The notes beneath the pieces are model-generated. The model ran no database searches and was not told where the DNA came from. It was given only the letters and a program-made list of their open reading frames with translations. A DNA stretch of 64,000 nt. Origin: Apus apus (taxonomy: Eukaryota; Chordata; Aves; Apodiformes; Apodidae). The DNA is taken from NCBI RefSeq assembly GCF_020740795.1, contig NC_067282.1:146058858-146122857 (forward strand), in the 5' to 3' direction. The position numbers and the translations under genes were made by a program. Shown here one piece after another: positions 1-13,299 of the stretch (positions within the stretch are counted from its first letter, which is position 1; each line of letters starts with the position of its first letter).

Positions 1-3000
1 CTCATGTTGACAGTGAGATTGAAGAAGCTCATCATGTGGGACCAGACTATATGAGTAGCATGTTTTTCATCTTCTTTCTGTGTAGCAAGTACAAAGACTT
101 AAAATGTAAGTGAAAAGTAGGCTGAACATGTTTACTATAGCATAACTTTTAATATTTGGCTCTCTAAAACTTCACTTTTATGGCCACAAGTAATTATTAT
201 TTAGGTCCAAAATGGACACCTGATGTCCAGAAGAGTCTGAAGTTTTCATACAGTGCTCAGATTGCACTTCTTTGTCTCCACAGCACTACTCAGATTCTTA
301 TATCTGAAAAAAGAAATACCTTCTTAAAGTTACAGAGTGCTGCTGGAGCCTGCTTTGATCTGATTTGAGGGAGGACAAAGGAGGAAAGGAATGATCAAGC
401 AACATGAACATTTTGATAGTGTTACTGAGAAGTTTGATTATGGAATTGTTTGGTGTATCTGTGACTTGGGTATAGTCCAAAGGAGTGAAAACTTTTCTTC
501 TGACTGTTAATAGGTCATCTTATTGTCATAAAAGATACAGCTGCCATATTCATTGAGACAAAGGATCCCTCTTATTATCTTGCCATTAAAAGATTTAAAA
601 TATAGATTGGAAGGGACATCTAGATTTCATGTAGATTATTTTCTGCTCAAAGCAGAGACAGCGATGTTGGGTTGCCAGGGGCTTTGTTTGTTTGAATCTC
701 TATTCTCAGGGATGTTCAAAACACCTTAACAACTGCTGGGCAACCTTTGCAATGTTTGACTTCTTTCTTTCATGAGGAAAAAAACTTTCCTAGTATGTAA
801 TTGGATTTTTTTTCCCTGCCTCAGCTTGCTTTCTGTCTCTTGTCCTGAGCACCTCTGAGAAGAGTCTGGCTCGGCGGTTTGTTGTTTCCCTTTTCCTTTC
901 CATTGAGTAGTTGAAGATGGAAAGATCGCTTAAGCTGAACAAGTCCAGTTTCTCTGTCTCTTGTGGGCTTCAGAGGCCTTAATGGCTGGGTGACCTTCCA
1001 CTGGAATCAATTTCTAGATTGAACAGCCAGAGATCTTTTAAATACACGTACTTCTTATAGCAGAGCTGCTACTTTCTCCTAGATTTCTGAAGTATAGGAG
1101 TGTTTCATTATACCATTAACTCAGTTTTCCTGAAGCAGTTTTTCTAGGGGGTAGGGCTTATTTTTAATGGAGACTTGTGGCTGCCACAGATTAAGTTAAA
1201 TAACATTCTCTTCTCTGAATCTTTGTTCCAAATTCTGTTTTGTATCCTTTGAAATTTGATGTATTTTAATGTGCAAACATATTTGGCCGTTTCTGTTGTG
1301 AACAGTGCTATGTGATGCTAATTCCCATGGTGACTTCTTAAGAGCTGTGTTCTAAAAAATTTGCTTTTCTGAAGTTGCTGTCTTTGTCAAGGATGGAAAT
1401 TAAGAACCTTGCTGTAGGGATAAGGAAAATGTGTGCAGTGTGTTCCATAGCTTACAGATTATTCTTGTCAAGTGCCTACAGAAACGTACAGGTACGTGGA
1501 AAGTTGAAAATGGAACCTCTTTCTCAAGATTAGTTAGAAGTCTGCATTTCAGTTCTATTACAAATGCTGAAGATTCAGCTTTGGCATTCTAACCTTGTCT
1601 AGCTTGGGTTAGAATGCTTGTCTTTTACAATGAGGCAAGACATTGCTAATGCACATGATTCTCTGGTCTGGGACCAAACCTGATAGCTTGAAGAGGACCT
1701 CAAGGCCTAATAGAGAAATTACTGATAGTTCTTCAGATACTTGTTTCATGTGTAGACGCACCACATTTCTGCGTTTGTTCTGCTGCTACTGCTGCTAGAT
1801 TTTCTGAAGTAATTGGAAAGTATAAAGGCAGAAATACAGCAAACACTCTCAATTGGGTGGCTGTTTCCTCCTGCTACAAGGTGAACCTGTTTGATTCTAC
1901 AAAGCAGGTGGTGTTTGAATCGAAGGTAGTGAAGTATGAATTTAACCCTGACTGTGAAATGGGCAATGGGAAGATAGGGCTTGAGTCCACCTACTGGAGA
2001 GTGGTGGTTTTGAAAAGAGCAGAGAGAATTGCTGGGACTGAATGTTACTCTGTGAGGTATGTTGGATTCAGAACTACTCAACCAGTGGAGTCTTGTGTGT
2101 CTTGAGTGTCCAGTTTTGCTGTCAAAGAAGTGCAACTGTAGCAAATGCAGTGCAGTAGGTACAGGTGATATGTATGCAGGGCTTTAGGTTATTGAAGCGG
2201 AGATATTCAGAAGTGGAAATGCTAATTTAATTTTTATTTCATAGAAGTACCCCTCTGGCTGAGGTGCTGGGACAGCACAGAAGACTGGGACTGGAAAGCT
2301 AATGTCACTGGCAGCATATTTTGTCCTCTGCCACCTTCTTATACTGTAGAAGTACCCAGAGTCATTATTAAAGGCTGACATTCATAGATCTATATCTTGT
2401 TGTCTAAATATGTGGTCACTAAGAACTGATTGTACTTCTTTGTGCGAGAATGGTATTGTGGACTGGGATGCAATTTAGTAGCTGTACTGTGCTTGTTGAA
2501 TTAAGATGATGTTGGTTATTTAAAGTAACAACTCTATGCCTTTTTTGGTGCCAAGATGTAAAGCTCTATCTACTCTCTCCTGCTCTGTACCAGCAAAGTA
2601 AATAAACGGGTTTCTAAGTCAGTCTCTGGAGGGGTAAGACTTCAAAGCCTTTATTCTCAACCTCAGCTAGTATATTTGGGATTTTTTAACACATACAATC
2701 TTTAGAAGAAAGTTTTGACAAAAGATACCCTTAAAGGAGTGCAGGTGATTCTGGAAAATTTTTCTGTTCATCTTCAAATGTGCCTTGTCATTCAAAGGTC
2801 TGCATTTTCCAGGGATGTAGGTTTGTCTTAAGCAAAGATCATCTGGCTAACCCTGTTAAAAGAAATTCTGTATCACTCAATTCCTTTGAAACTCAGCTGC
2901 ATTTGTCTATAATAGGCTTCTGCGCATCCATACTATGATCTCCTAAATTCTCCTTCCTCGGTAAGAAGGATGTCCTGTGAAACAACTAGATAAAAAATGT

Positions 3001-4728
3001 GTAACAACATGAACTAGAAAAAATACTGGCAAAAATTACAGTTGAGGGGATAGAAATGCTTGGTAGTTGTGACTTTTGTTGCTTCTTTTGGAAGTGGAGA
3101 CTGGATTTCAAATGCAGGGAGGGTGTGGATTTCAGTTGATAAGTACAAATTTTCATGTTATGTTCAGCTACTTGGAAGACTACATAAGCCTACTAATAGG
3201 TGGTTACTTGTTACTTTTATTGGTGCCAGTTCATTAGAACTCATGGGGTAGAGGCAGGTAACAAACTTTTTTGTTTGGGAATCTCTTACTGAAAAATTAG
3301 CAGGTTGACATTTTGCTTGTTGCTCTGTCACGCACTTGCTTTTGAAAGGTATGTTTCTAGCAAAGAGACTGATCTAAGATCAGTATGAGTGACCTGTAAA
3401 GTCAAAGATGGTTCAAGAAGCAGACTTGAGCTTCTTTTGAGAGGTAATATTTTCCCATGCTAATCTTCAGTATTTGCTTATCCCTCAAAACTCTGAGCTA
3501 CTGAGGATCTGCTTTTTCTTTATACCTCCCAAAGCTGATATGTTGTGCTTCTTGTATCTCTTTGCTCCATGGGGATGAAAATTGTGCAAGCATGCTGCCT
3601 CTGATCTTTTTTTGGAGAAGGAGTCTGTCCTTTACCTTTATGGATCCCAGTATGCCTTTTATAGTTTTTGCTTACTTCTCCAAATGCAGTGCTCAAACAG
3701 CTTATAAAAGTTACACTTGCTTATAGCTTATTGCTCAGAATGGCTTCTGGTTATGTAAAGAAGTCCTCTTGTTCTTCATTGTGTTTATTCTGAATAAAGT
3801 AAATTGTTCTCCTGCATTTATTGTATCTTCAGTTTCAAACTGATGCGTTTTGTCTGGTAACTTCGTTTATCATTCTACTTATGTTGTTATCTCAAAAGCT
3901 GTTTGGCTTGTGGTTGCACAGGCAAGCGTGTGCTCTGAGTTGCAGCGAGAAGTGTTATGAATCATCAGTGGTCTAAATGGGGAGGAGAAATTACACTTAT
4001 CAGTTCAATTTAGAATTAATTAAGGGAATTTACTTAGGATTTTGCAAAAACTGATGCCTAGCTTAAAATGCAGTGAAAATGCCCTCAGCTTCAGTTTTTT
4101 AAAGCTAGGTGTGTGTCAAGACAGATTGTTGAGGATAGGCTTTTTGGCAAATATCTAGAATCAAGTTGTTCTGGTGAGGGTGCGGACACAGCTTTTTGTA
4201 TCATTCCTAGAGATGCGTGGGAGTCTAGAAGTGAAAGTCTGTTCAGGCTGAACAAAAACATGCTGATAGGGAATTGCTGGTGTGGTGTTTCCATACTAGT
4301 GTTTGGTAATACTGGATGCACCTTCATTGCTTCAGCTGTGTCATTTCTGGGGAAAAGCCTGGTAACTTTAGCTGGTAAGAGGTTGATTCTCAAAGCACTT
4401 AAGCTGCTGAGGAACAGTGAGATTTTTCTAGTGCAGACTTAGCCTGTAAATGGATCTGCATCTGACTGCTGAAACCTTGATTGCTTTAGTCTTGCCTGGC
4501 TGGAAGACGAAGAAATTGGTCGTGCGTTCTTGAGTGGGAAAATAACTGTTAGTTTGGATTGAGGCTGTGTAAAATGTGAACTGAAATGAACCTCAGTTGT
4601 TTTTATTACTCTCTTTGGATAACTTGAGCAGGATTACCCAAAGATTGCTTTGCATTAAAACAGTGTATTCTCACTCTGGGTGCTCTAAAGCTGAATGTAT
4701 TGCTTAGTGTCCTTAATTTTGTTCCCAG
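1..4728 (+). other. MKRN1: MKRN1 intron (incomplete at left edge)
   Basis: The stretch ends in a clear polypyrimidine tract and acceptor (..ttttgttcccag) just before the first recognisable MKRN1 exon. I looked for the preceding exon (in human it ends with residues like NAIEFVPGQPYCGR) and did not find it, so the two N-terminal CCCH fingers lie outside the window. Open frames inside, such as 1857-2105 (+), 1746-2144 (-) and 4113-4442 (+), have no family resemblance and look like chance. I see no RNA gene or young repeat here. Confidence 0.75.
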
Positions 4729-4955
4729 CTGCTCCTTCCTGTGCTGAAGCACCCTTGCAGGAAATGGTGATTGAGGAAGAATATGAAAAGGAGGAAGTAG
4801 ATGTGGAGATAAAGAAGGAGCTGTGCCCCTATGCTGCAGTAGGAGAATGTCGTTATGGGGAAAACTGCGTGTATATCCATGGGGATGTGTGTGATATGTG
4901 TGGACTGCAGGTCTTGCATCCAATTGATGCTGCACAGAGATCTCAGCACATCAAG
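4729..4955 (+). CDS. MKRN1: MKRN1 exon: third CCCH finger and makorin Cys/His motif
   Basis: Enters with two bases of a split codon and leaves in phase 0 (AAG|gtaagc). It encodes an acidic linker ([16 protein letters not shown]), the CCCH finger and the start of the makorin-specific Cys/His region ending RSQHIK. Confidence 0.95.
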
Positions 4956-7692
4956 GTAAGCAAACAACTATCTGGTGTTAAACAGCTTTAAGTTATTGCT
5001 TCCTAAGTCCCCACAGTCACTTGTCACTAATTCCCTTTCATTTGAAGGTGCATGCAGGTCAGACAGTGAATGAAATTCCTGTTGTAAACTGGACTGTTTC
5101 CTGTCAGGGCCATACTCAAAAGCAGCTGGACTTCCCTGTCTGTGCTGGGACAGCAGTCTGCTTAAGGATCCAAAAGCTTTGTTCTTCATCTAGTAAAACT
5201 GGGTGGTCTTCTGGATTGCCTTTCTCCCCTTTAAAAGCAATGTCTGAAAAAAGGAATTTGGATTCTGTATTGATTATTCCCTGCTATCTGAGCAATTATT
5301 TTTTGAGGATGAAGGTTTTCCAGCTTAATCACACTCTGCTCATTTTGTAAAACAGCAGAGTAAAACTGAGCTTAAAAACCTGCTTTAGAGTTCACCAGGT
5401 GACCAGTTGTCTCTGTAGTAGTTTTATTTGTCTCTCCTTTTCAGTCTTGCATTGAAGCTCACGAGAAGGACATGGAGCTTTCATTTGCCGTCCAGCGTAG
5501 TAAAGACATGGTGTGCGGGATATGCATGGAGGTGGTGTATGAGAAAGCTAATCCTAGCGAGCGCCGCTTTGGGATCCTCTCCAACTGCAGCCACACTTAC
5601 TGTCTCAAGTGCATCCGCAAGTGGAGGAGTGCTAAACAGTTTGAGAGCAAGATTATAAAGTGAGGCGCTTTCCCATTTCAGTTGTGCTTTGTTATTATGG
5701 AAGAACTTAGTAACTTGTGACAACTTGCAGCAGACTTCCAGATGCAGACTGTGCAGAGGCTGCATTTAATGCATACTAACTTCAGTTCAGAAGTGAAATA
5801 ATTGTTAGGGATAAGAAGTTACACTCTGATTTGGTTAATATGGATTAAATTTGCAACACTCACTGAATAGTAGAAAATAACTTTCATTTATTTAGTACCA
5901 TGTTGTCCAATAGTTACTGTTTATATCTTGGACACCCAGCCAGAAATCTGGAAACAGATTAACCAGTTCAGAATGTATGCTTGTTAGTTCGTTACCACCT
6001 TAGTTCATTAATCAGTTGACAAAACATTTCTCCATTTAAAGGCTGTTCTAAAAAACAAAGCTCCAATCAAATAAGTACAGAAATCAAACCAAAATAAATG
6101 TACTTAATTCTAAAGAAAAGGAGTCTGTGTGAAGTGTTTTTTCTGAGACAAGCTGACCAGCTGCCGTTGCCATTGAGCTCTTGAAGAGGAGAGTTTAGAT
6201 TATCCTCATGTGTAAGAGAATCTAGATTGAAAAAGTCCACATGGCAAGTGTGTGGGTACAATACGTGTTTAAGGATGACTATATGCCTTCACTTGTTGTA
6301 TAGGAGAGAGAGCGCCCTGTAATGTGGAATTTTGCAGCACAGTCTCTTCATTCCCCAGGTCCTGCCCAGAATGTCGGATCACATCTAACTTTGTCATTCC
6401 AAGTGAGTACTGGGTGGAGGAGAAGGAAGAGAAGCAGAAACTCATTCAGAAATACAAGGAGGCAATGAGGTATGAGCACTGTAGCCATTTGTCAAGTTGG
6501 GAGAGCAGTGGTAAAGGCATACCTGGAGAAGAAGGGTGTTGCTGTAAAGCCCTCTCACACCTCCTTTCCACCTTCATGCATGAAGTGTGTCCTTGCCTGT
6601 CTGCCCACAGCTGCATGCAGCCACATCACACAGCTATTCTTATGTTCCCTGACCTCAGTCTTTCCCTTCTGTACACAGCCCATGGGTGGCGTAGCCATAA
6701 GGGAGTATGATCTTGTGCGCTGTGAGCCAGTAGTGTCCCTGTGCATGCACTGACCCCCACATGTTGTGTAATACTGTATTTCTGCGTCTAGGGCCTATAC
6801 TGACAAAATACCTTCAGCTCCGAACAATACCTGAGATCCTTTTGGGCTACGGGTAAATGCAATTCTGAAGTCTGGTTGGGGTCTGCTGTGAGTAAGGGTT
6901 GCAGTATTTTCCTTTCCAGCAACAAGCCGTGCAGGTATTTTGATGAAGGCCGTGGGAGCTGTCCGTTTGGAGGGAACTGTTTTTACAAACATGCGTATCC
7001 TGATGGCCGCCGAGAGGAGCCACAGAGACCCAAAGTGGGAACATCAAGTAGATACCGGGTCAGTGCTGATGTTTGTTGTCCTTTGCTGTACAGAGGGAGC
7101 GCAAGAGAGGAGTGTGTTAAACCAGCTACCTTGAGGAGAGGATGGGGAAATGTCAACGTTTTTATAACTTCTGTTAGACGTCTGGTGGATTTGAAGGAGG
7201 TGGTGGTCTAAAGTTTTGAGAATGCTGGAGGCCAAGATGGAAAGGGTGAATTTTGAAAATTTATCTAGTATGCCAACGTGCTGAAGTAAAAACGTTGGGC
7301 AGCATTAATAGAGGTGTGTAAGGGTAAATTCTGCTGGGGGTCAGTATTTCCCTGAATGAGAAAACATGGTTTCTGGCCTGTCAGAAAGTACTCTAAGGGC
7401 TGAACCTTGTCAGCCTCTGGAAAGACTCCTGTCTTGAACTGCTTGGTCACCTGGGGAAATATTTGTGTTCCACTTGTAGGCCCAGCGGAGGAATCGGTTC
7501 TGGGAGTTCATTGAGGAGCGAGAGAACGGTGATCCGTTCGAGACCGACGAGGATGAGGTGGTGACCTTTGAGCTTGGTGAGATGTTGCTTATGCTGTTGG
7601 CAGCAGGAGGTGATGATGAGCTAACGGATTCCGAGGATGAGTGGGACTTGTTTCATGATGAGCTGGAAGATTATTATGACTTGGATCTATAG
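4729..7692 (+). CDS. MKRN1: Makorin-1 E3 ubiquitin ligase, C-terminal 300 residues (5' part outside window)
   Basis: RING-type E3 ubiquitin ligase that also binds RNA. From the literature on the family, mammalian MKRN1 promotes degradation of TERT, p53 and p21, among others. Coding exons: 4729-4955, 5445-5659, 6359-6469, 6920-7058 and 7480-7692, all with GT-AG borders and consistent phases, giving 905 nt. Domains in order: a CCCH finger (C-x7-C-x5-C-x3-H, starting CPYAAVGEC); the makorin Cys/His segment ([11 protein letters not shown]); a C3HC4 RING from CGIC to CPEC, split by an intron; a last CCCH finger ([11 protein letters not shown]..); and an acidic tail ending YDLDL, the end I expect for MKRN1 rather than its retrocopies. 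Human MKRN1 has 482 residues, so about 180 are missing to the left. The intact intron structure argues for the parent gene, not a processed pseudogene. Convergent with RAB19. Confidence 0.97.
5445..5659 (+). CDS. MKRN1: MKRN1 exon: most of the RING finger
   Basis: Begins [16 protein letters not shown] and contains CGIC, NCSHTYC and LKC of the C3HC4 RING. The donor is AAA|gtgagg. Reading through it would give an immediate TGA, so the exon end is firm. The last RING pair (CPEC) is in the next exon. Confidence 0.95.
6359..6469 (+). CDS. MKRN1: MKRN1 exon: end of RING and linker
   Basis: A 111-nt exon that completes the RING ([11 protein letters not shown]) and runs through the Lys/Glu-rich linker to KEAM. 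It follows the acceptor ..cattccccag and precedes the donor gtatga. Confidence 0.95.
6920..7058 (+). CDS. MKRN1: MKRN1 exon: C-terminal CCCH finger
   Basis: A 139-nt exon that encodes SNKPCRYF, the finger C-x9-C-x5-C-x3-H, and [14 protein letters not shown]. Human has Ala where this protein has Pro before the first Cys. The donor is CGG|gtcagt. Confidence 0.95.
7480..7692 (+). CDS. MKRN1: MKRN1 terminal coding exon
   Basis: Encodes [17 protein letters not shown], the conserved [19 protein letters not shown] and a very acidic end finishing YDLDL, stop TAG at 7690-7692. The sequence matches the MKRN1 C-terminus closely. Confidence 0.96.
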   Translation, partial: AQRRNRFWEFIEERENGDPFETDEDEVVTFELGEMLLMLLAAGGDDELTDSEDEWDLFHDELEDYYDLDL

Positions 7693-7915
7693 CACCTGTC
7701 AGTGGAGTGTGGACTGTCGTCTTGGCTTCAGGCAGTAGCTATTACCTGTGGTGTTGTGGCAGTGCCTGTGTTTCTCCTAGGCAGGCCGATCAATTCCAGG
7801 TGCTGTTGTAATAACTTTTACCCAGGGTCTGTCTCTTCCCATCCCTTCCCACCCCAGGAGTGTTGTTTTTTCCTCTGTTAAAACAAATAACATGAAATAA
7901 ATCTTTAAAATGTTA
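7693..7915 (+). other. MKRN1: MKRN1 3' UTR, proximal form
   Basis: Runs from the stop codon to just past the first AATAAA. A T/G-rich stretch (gttagtttttgt) follows, as expected of a downstream cleavage element. The cleavage point is estimated. Confidence 0.7.
7896..7901 (+). terminator. MKRN1: MKRN1 proximal poly(A) signal AATAAA
   Basis: Canonical hexamer 204 nt after the stop codon with a GT-rich element about 15 nt downstream. Confidence 0.75.
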
Positions 7916-9031
7916 GTTTTTGTAAAAATGAATTTAACTGTCAAACAGTTAGCTTAGGTTTGTTGCTTCATCTGTGTACCCAACAGAGTTCACCCAGTTC
8001 CAGGGTTAAAGTGTTTACAGGACCTCCACACTCATTTTGAAGAGCCCAGATACAAAAATGAGCAGTGGCCATGCAGTGGGGATGTAAATTGGCTGATGGC
8101 CTTTTTTCTGTCTTTGTACCAATATTTCTGATTTCAGGCCGGATACAAATACTCTCTTTCTGGCATCAGCTCTGTTCCAGCCCCCTCATGTACACATCTT
8201 CATTTGTGACTTTGGTCTCTTGTTTACTTGCACATTACTATTACTACTGTGTAACCAGAACCAGGTGTGAACGTTCTGGGTTTTTACTGTGTTAGCATGA
8301 AAGGAAAACGTCTTTGTGAAAGGAGAACTCTCTATATGTATATACAGATAAATGTAGAGTTGGACCTCAAGGATGGGGAGACTCTGTATAAGTTAAAAAT
8401 AACAAAACCATCTTTCCATCCCCTCTTGGTGCATGAAGTCTAGCCTCTGATTGGACATGAAACTGGTTTAGTGGTCTCAGCTCAGTCCGTGGCAGTGATC
8501 TTAACTATTGCTTAACTTAATAGATGGCACCCCCTAATACGCCAGCTCTCTTTGATGTGTATGATCAGGGTTGTCCAGGAGCAGAAATCCGGTTACCCAA
8601 GGTGGGGTCAGAGGAACACCAGAGAGGCCCCTTCAGCTTTATCGCTCTGTAAGTTTTAGAACTTGATGTAACCACTTAAGCCGTGAGCTTCCCTAGGAGA
8701 TTGCTGTGCCTCTCAGCATCTGAGTTGGGCAGGTTGCCTGGTAAAGCTGTTCAGCTTATGTGAGTTACTGCTTACAAAGGCAGTCATGCAGTTTCTGGTC
8801 ATAATTTGCATTTGGAAATTACTTTGCCACCAAAGCCCTAGCACAGGAATTTTAACCTTGCATTACATTATTGCTGTTTTTTATTGACTCGTGGATGCCC
8901 CGTGATCTGTTCTCCTGCTGCTCTTGTCCCCTAGACTGCCTCTCCTTTCACTTTTAAATGGAATGAGAAATTGTTCTGAGGTCTATAACGTATTGTTTTG
9001 CAGCTGCCTTTTGTAAGAAGCACTTTTCCCA

Positions 9032-9037
9032 AATAAA
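9032..9037 (+). terminator. MKRN1: Possible distal MKRN1 poly(A) signal
   Basis: An AATAAA inside a long A-rich run (9031-9060), 1.34 kb after the MKRN1 stop. It could end a long 3' UTR form. The A-rich run could equally be a relic of retroposition or a simple A-rich patch. Confidence 0.35.
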
Positions 9038-9059
9038 AAAAAAATCAAAAAAATGAAAC

Positions 9060-12000
9060 AAGAAGTTTGCTGGTTCTTTTAAGTTTGAAGCTTCTGTGTT
9101 TCAGCTTGATTATTTGTGTGTGTGTTTCTGTAAATATAAGGGTGTTTGTGACACTTATTCTTAACTCCTGCAGAGTTGTGTTGCGTGAATACGGAATTTT
9201 ATCTCGGTTATAACCTTTTCAGCAAAGAGCCTGTAACACATTCTGAACAGGCAGCTGAGACAATTTGATTGTTGAAGGAGTATATGGGGCCATTAGTGGG
9301 AAGTTACATGACCTGCTTTCTCAGAAGTTCTGCATGATGGTATAAATTGTATTTGACCTGAACAGAGTAAATTGCAGGACATGTTGTATTGATCATTGTG
9401 TTGTAATGCTTTTTGGACAGCAAGTCCAGGCATTGCTAGAGGCTATTTCCTGAGAATCCACGTGCTTCCTTAAGCCTATGTGTGTTCAGAAAGAAGCTTT
9501 CTTTTGCAGAAATGCATAAAGTTGAAAGTAAAGCACTAGAAACATACTGAGATGCTGAGGGGCTTTAAGAAGAGTTTAGCTTTCTAAACAGTTAAGTCTA
9601 AAACCATCTTTGGGTTTTTTCCCAGAGGCAAGTGGCAGAGTGAGAAAATGATTTGAATGTAATTTGCGGAAATTACACTTAGAGAGGGAGAAACAGCAAA
9701 AATGGAAGGCTTTGAATTAGAAATCAGCCTTTCCTCCTCCCCTACATAGTGAACCATAGTTAACACCCTATTGGAAAGCTGCATTCAAACAGGAGTTTAA
9801 CCAAGATATGTTCTGGTAAGATGCAGAAAGGTAGTCAACATACCAACCAGAGCACATGGCTTAGCTTTCCTGCAGAAGGGGCCAGAAAGAGCATGCTTTA
9901 CTGCTTGTGTGGGTGTTTTGGTGGAGGCTGCTCAGTAGCTGCAAGGGAACTGGTGTAGTCAAGTGCATCACAACAGATAGTGTCTGCTGATCTCCTGCTT
10001 TGAAGCGTGCTGTGGTTCCTGTTCTGTAAGTTAAAGAACTTCAGGTATTTGTCATCAAGCAGAGCTGCTGTGTGTCACCTCTAGTTTGAATCTTGCTGGT
10101 GGTAGGCCAGCAAGTGCTGTTGCACTATGATTTCCACCCCCAAACCAGAATGACTGAAAAGAATAAGGCCTTTGCAATTAGTCAAGTGTGTTAGAAGGTT
10201 GCTCTGTTTTTCCTCTGCAAGAACACTAATAAACAGGCAAACTTCTAATGTAAAAATGTGGATGGTGATGACTTTGGCTATGCTGTGCTTTCTTTAAGCA
10301 AATACTTAAGGTACAGAACTGAAGAGGCCAATGGGAGCAGTGTCAATAGGAAAAAGGTACAAAGACTCCCTAAATTTGCACCAATAAAATCTTAGTTTAA
10401 AAAATGATGAATGCTCTCACCTGAAGTGCCTTGACTTTGCTCCTTATGCAAGAATTTAAACATATGGTTTGGTAGAAAATTTTGCATCTTTGGGGTAAGT
10501 GCTGCCCATTCTAACTGTTCTAAATGTGATCAAGCAAGTAAAGAGCACTTCTCATTTAATGAAATACATAGTAATTATTTCCCTGCTAAAGCAGGTACAA
10601 AGTAGATGTCTGTTTAGAACATACTGTGATGTATGGAGTGTCATGTTTGGAGCAAACCTTGTATGAATGGAATTATTAATGCTGCAGCAGCATAAAATGA
10701 GGGAATTCACAGGTAGTCCCTTTGGTCTGAGATGCAATACAGGACTGCTGTAGGGATCAAGTTACTACAAAGTCAGTTTTACTCTAATGCAGGCATTAGA
10801 GAGGCATTTTTAAACTAGTTACAGTGAGACATCAGGTAGGCAAAACTAGACACACTTGGCAGTGAAAACTAATAAGCAGTGATGGTCATGGACACAGCTG
10901 TGGCAAGAAAATGTGAGATTGCAGATATGCTGAACTCCTGCCCCTACTTGCTGCTGTTGCCATTATCCATTTGCTATCTGTCACTTGCAGTCAAGCCAGA
11001 GTCGACACCTGTTGGGCACCAGCTTGATGTGATTGCATGGACTGAGCCTGTGCAAACAGCTAAGTAGATTTTAGAACAGCAGCATTAGAAGTGTCTTAAA
11101 AGACTTTTTAAAGTCCTGCCTCTCTCAAACTGCAAGTTCCTTTTGAAAATTGAAGTACTTGGAGGTGAAAGGGGGTCTTAGCCTGCCTAAAACTACTTGC
11201 AAAGGACTCTTGATATCCCACCGTTACCTGGTGTTACGGTCCTTGGCCTGCTTCCTTGAGAAGTGCTTGAAAATGGCTTCAGGAGCCAGTGCAATGAGTA
11301 TTGAAGCCCCTCTGCCTGCAGCCAGATGTGGTGTTCTGGGAACTGCGCTTCTGGGAACCCCACAGGGGTGGGGCAGAGGGCAGGGGCACGTCTGAACAGT
11401 GCACTGGTTAGAGCACTTACTTGGGTGGGGGAAGATTCACTTTCAGTTCCCTGTCCAAAACACAGACATGCATCTCCTTCCTGAAAAGAGGCTCCAGGAT
11501 AGAACTCTTTAGCTCAGTCCAGGCCCTGAAAATTGCTTTCTGACTCCTTTCAGAATTTTCTTAAACATTAACTGGAATGATTAGATAAGAACCTCAGCTT
11601 TTGTTACTAAGAGCCTGTTCCCTATGTATGAGGAAAAGCTTGACCACATAGGTAGTGCCATATGCCTTCCACAGACTGCAGTTACCTTTGCTTTTGAGCC
11701 AGTCAGCTTCTGGGAGGTGTCAGAGTTTGCTCCATTTTAAAATACTTCTTTATCTGGTTACCTCATGCGGGTAGGTGCTGCCTCAGTCACATCTGGCATG
11801 GCTCTAATATCCATGCAAGTAGTGTGCCACAGCAAAGGAGGACAGCCAAGATGCAAGGACTTCTTCCAAGCAGATAAACGTTTAACAGATAAGCTCATCT
11901 TCAAGTTGGATTTGCAGCTCTGAAAGTCATGGGACAGCAGTGATTTTTAGAATAGTACTTTGTACAAGTGCATTTATGATGCTGTCAAGAGGATTTGCAT

Positions 12001-13299
12001 ATGATGCTGAGGGAAAAAATATGTTAATATAAGGTTCCACAGCAGTTGTTTTTTGGTCAGCTTGCATTGTCATAGCTGTATGCTTCCATCCACTCTGTGA
12101 TGGGGAAAGGCATGACTGCACAAGCTAGACTGTGCCTGTTTTTTAATCTAGTGGTTGGTATCTTACAGTCTCTAGATTACAATACACTATAATAGAGTTT
12201 TTTTTTTAAGCTTACAGCTTTCTTCACATATTGCCTCATGAATAATACCATTTACTAATGCACACTTTGAAGAGTCTTCTTGATAGCAACTGCTGCAACT
12301 TGCTCTTCATTCACATGAGAACAGCTTAAAACCTATATGGACGCCATTCAGTATAACTGCCCAAAAACCAGAACCAGCAAAAAGAGCTCACACTCCTGGT
12401 TTAGTTGCATGATGGGCAGGTATTTAAGACTAGCTTCTTGAAAGAGGAGTGAGGAATCAATAATACTTGGTAACGGGAACAGTGCAGCTCAAAGCACAGT
12501 CAAGCCTGTTCTCCATGATCCAGTGTTGCACAGCTTGCTGCTAAGGAAGGACTTTGCAAATAGCTCTGTGTGTGTGTGAGGAGAATGGCAAGAGCCCTGT
12601 AGCCTCCTGCCTGTGCTGGGCAGTTAAGGGAACATAAGTCTGCAGAAGCCTCCATACTGAGGGTAAGCAAAATAACTTCATACAGAATCTTAATCCCTCC
12701 TGTAGTTCTTGGCTAATGGAAGAGTAACTGGAGAGGAACACAATACTTCTCTATTAAGGCCTCCTAAAAATGAGTATTTGCTGCAAATACTGTTTCTGGT
12801 ATATCTGAGATTGAACAAAGCTTGCTAGCAGTTTAAGTGTGGATACTTAAAAAGAAAAGTAAAAACTACTATATTACTGGGAGTAGTTTGGATTTTAAAC
12901 ACAAGAATATTAAACTTATATTGTACTGTTTTCCTAGTGACAAATGGTATAGAAACTAGTTTTGGAAACTGGATTGGTACTTGTTAAGCTACTTTGAAAG
13001 TTTATGATGTTTACTGTTGCTTAAATGTGCAACTGAAATGCAACTACTAGGCTAGTACTGAGTCAAGATGAAACTAAGATGTGACAAGTAAACAGATCAG
13101 AAAAAGGATGCCTTAAGAAGATGAAGCTTTTGCCACAGCTGACTATAGCAAAAGGCTGAGAGGCTACCATTGATGATTTCTCCCACACTTTACATATATC
13201 ACTTGGAATGAGAAGGGGTTAATTCAGCTAACAAAGAATCTGGCCAAGGAAGCATTAATAGAAATATTTGCGATACTGTAAACCACTGTTTCCTTCTAC
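9060..13299. other. Intergenic space between convergent MKRN1 and RAB19
   Basis: No reading frame here resembles a known protein, and I see no recognisable repeat. Short open frames (at most about 80 codons) are scattered on both strands as chance would produce. Isolated AATAAA motifs occur (near 10229, for example) without other transcript evidence. Confidence 0.6.

Noticed and set aside
1746-2144. 132-codon - strand frame in the MKRN1 intron
   Set aside because: No domain, no promoter or poly(A) context, and an overlapping + frame of similar quality suggest chance.
3060-3251. Frame with GSGDWISNA, faintly like the missing MKRN1 exon (GSEDWVNA)
   Set aside because: Similarity stops after a few residues, the flanks do not match, and no suitable splice sites frame it.
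6324-6710. 128-codon frame at the third MKRN1 exon as a separate gene
   Set aside because: It is the exon plus read-through into both introns; splice sites and homology define the exon as 6359-6469.
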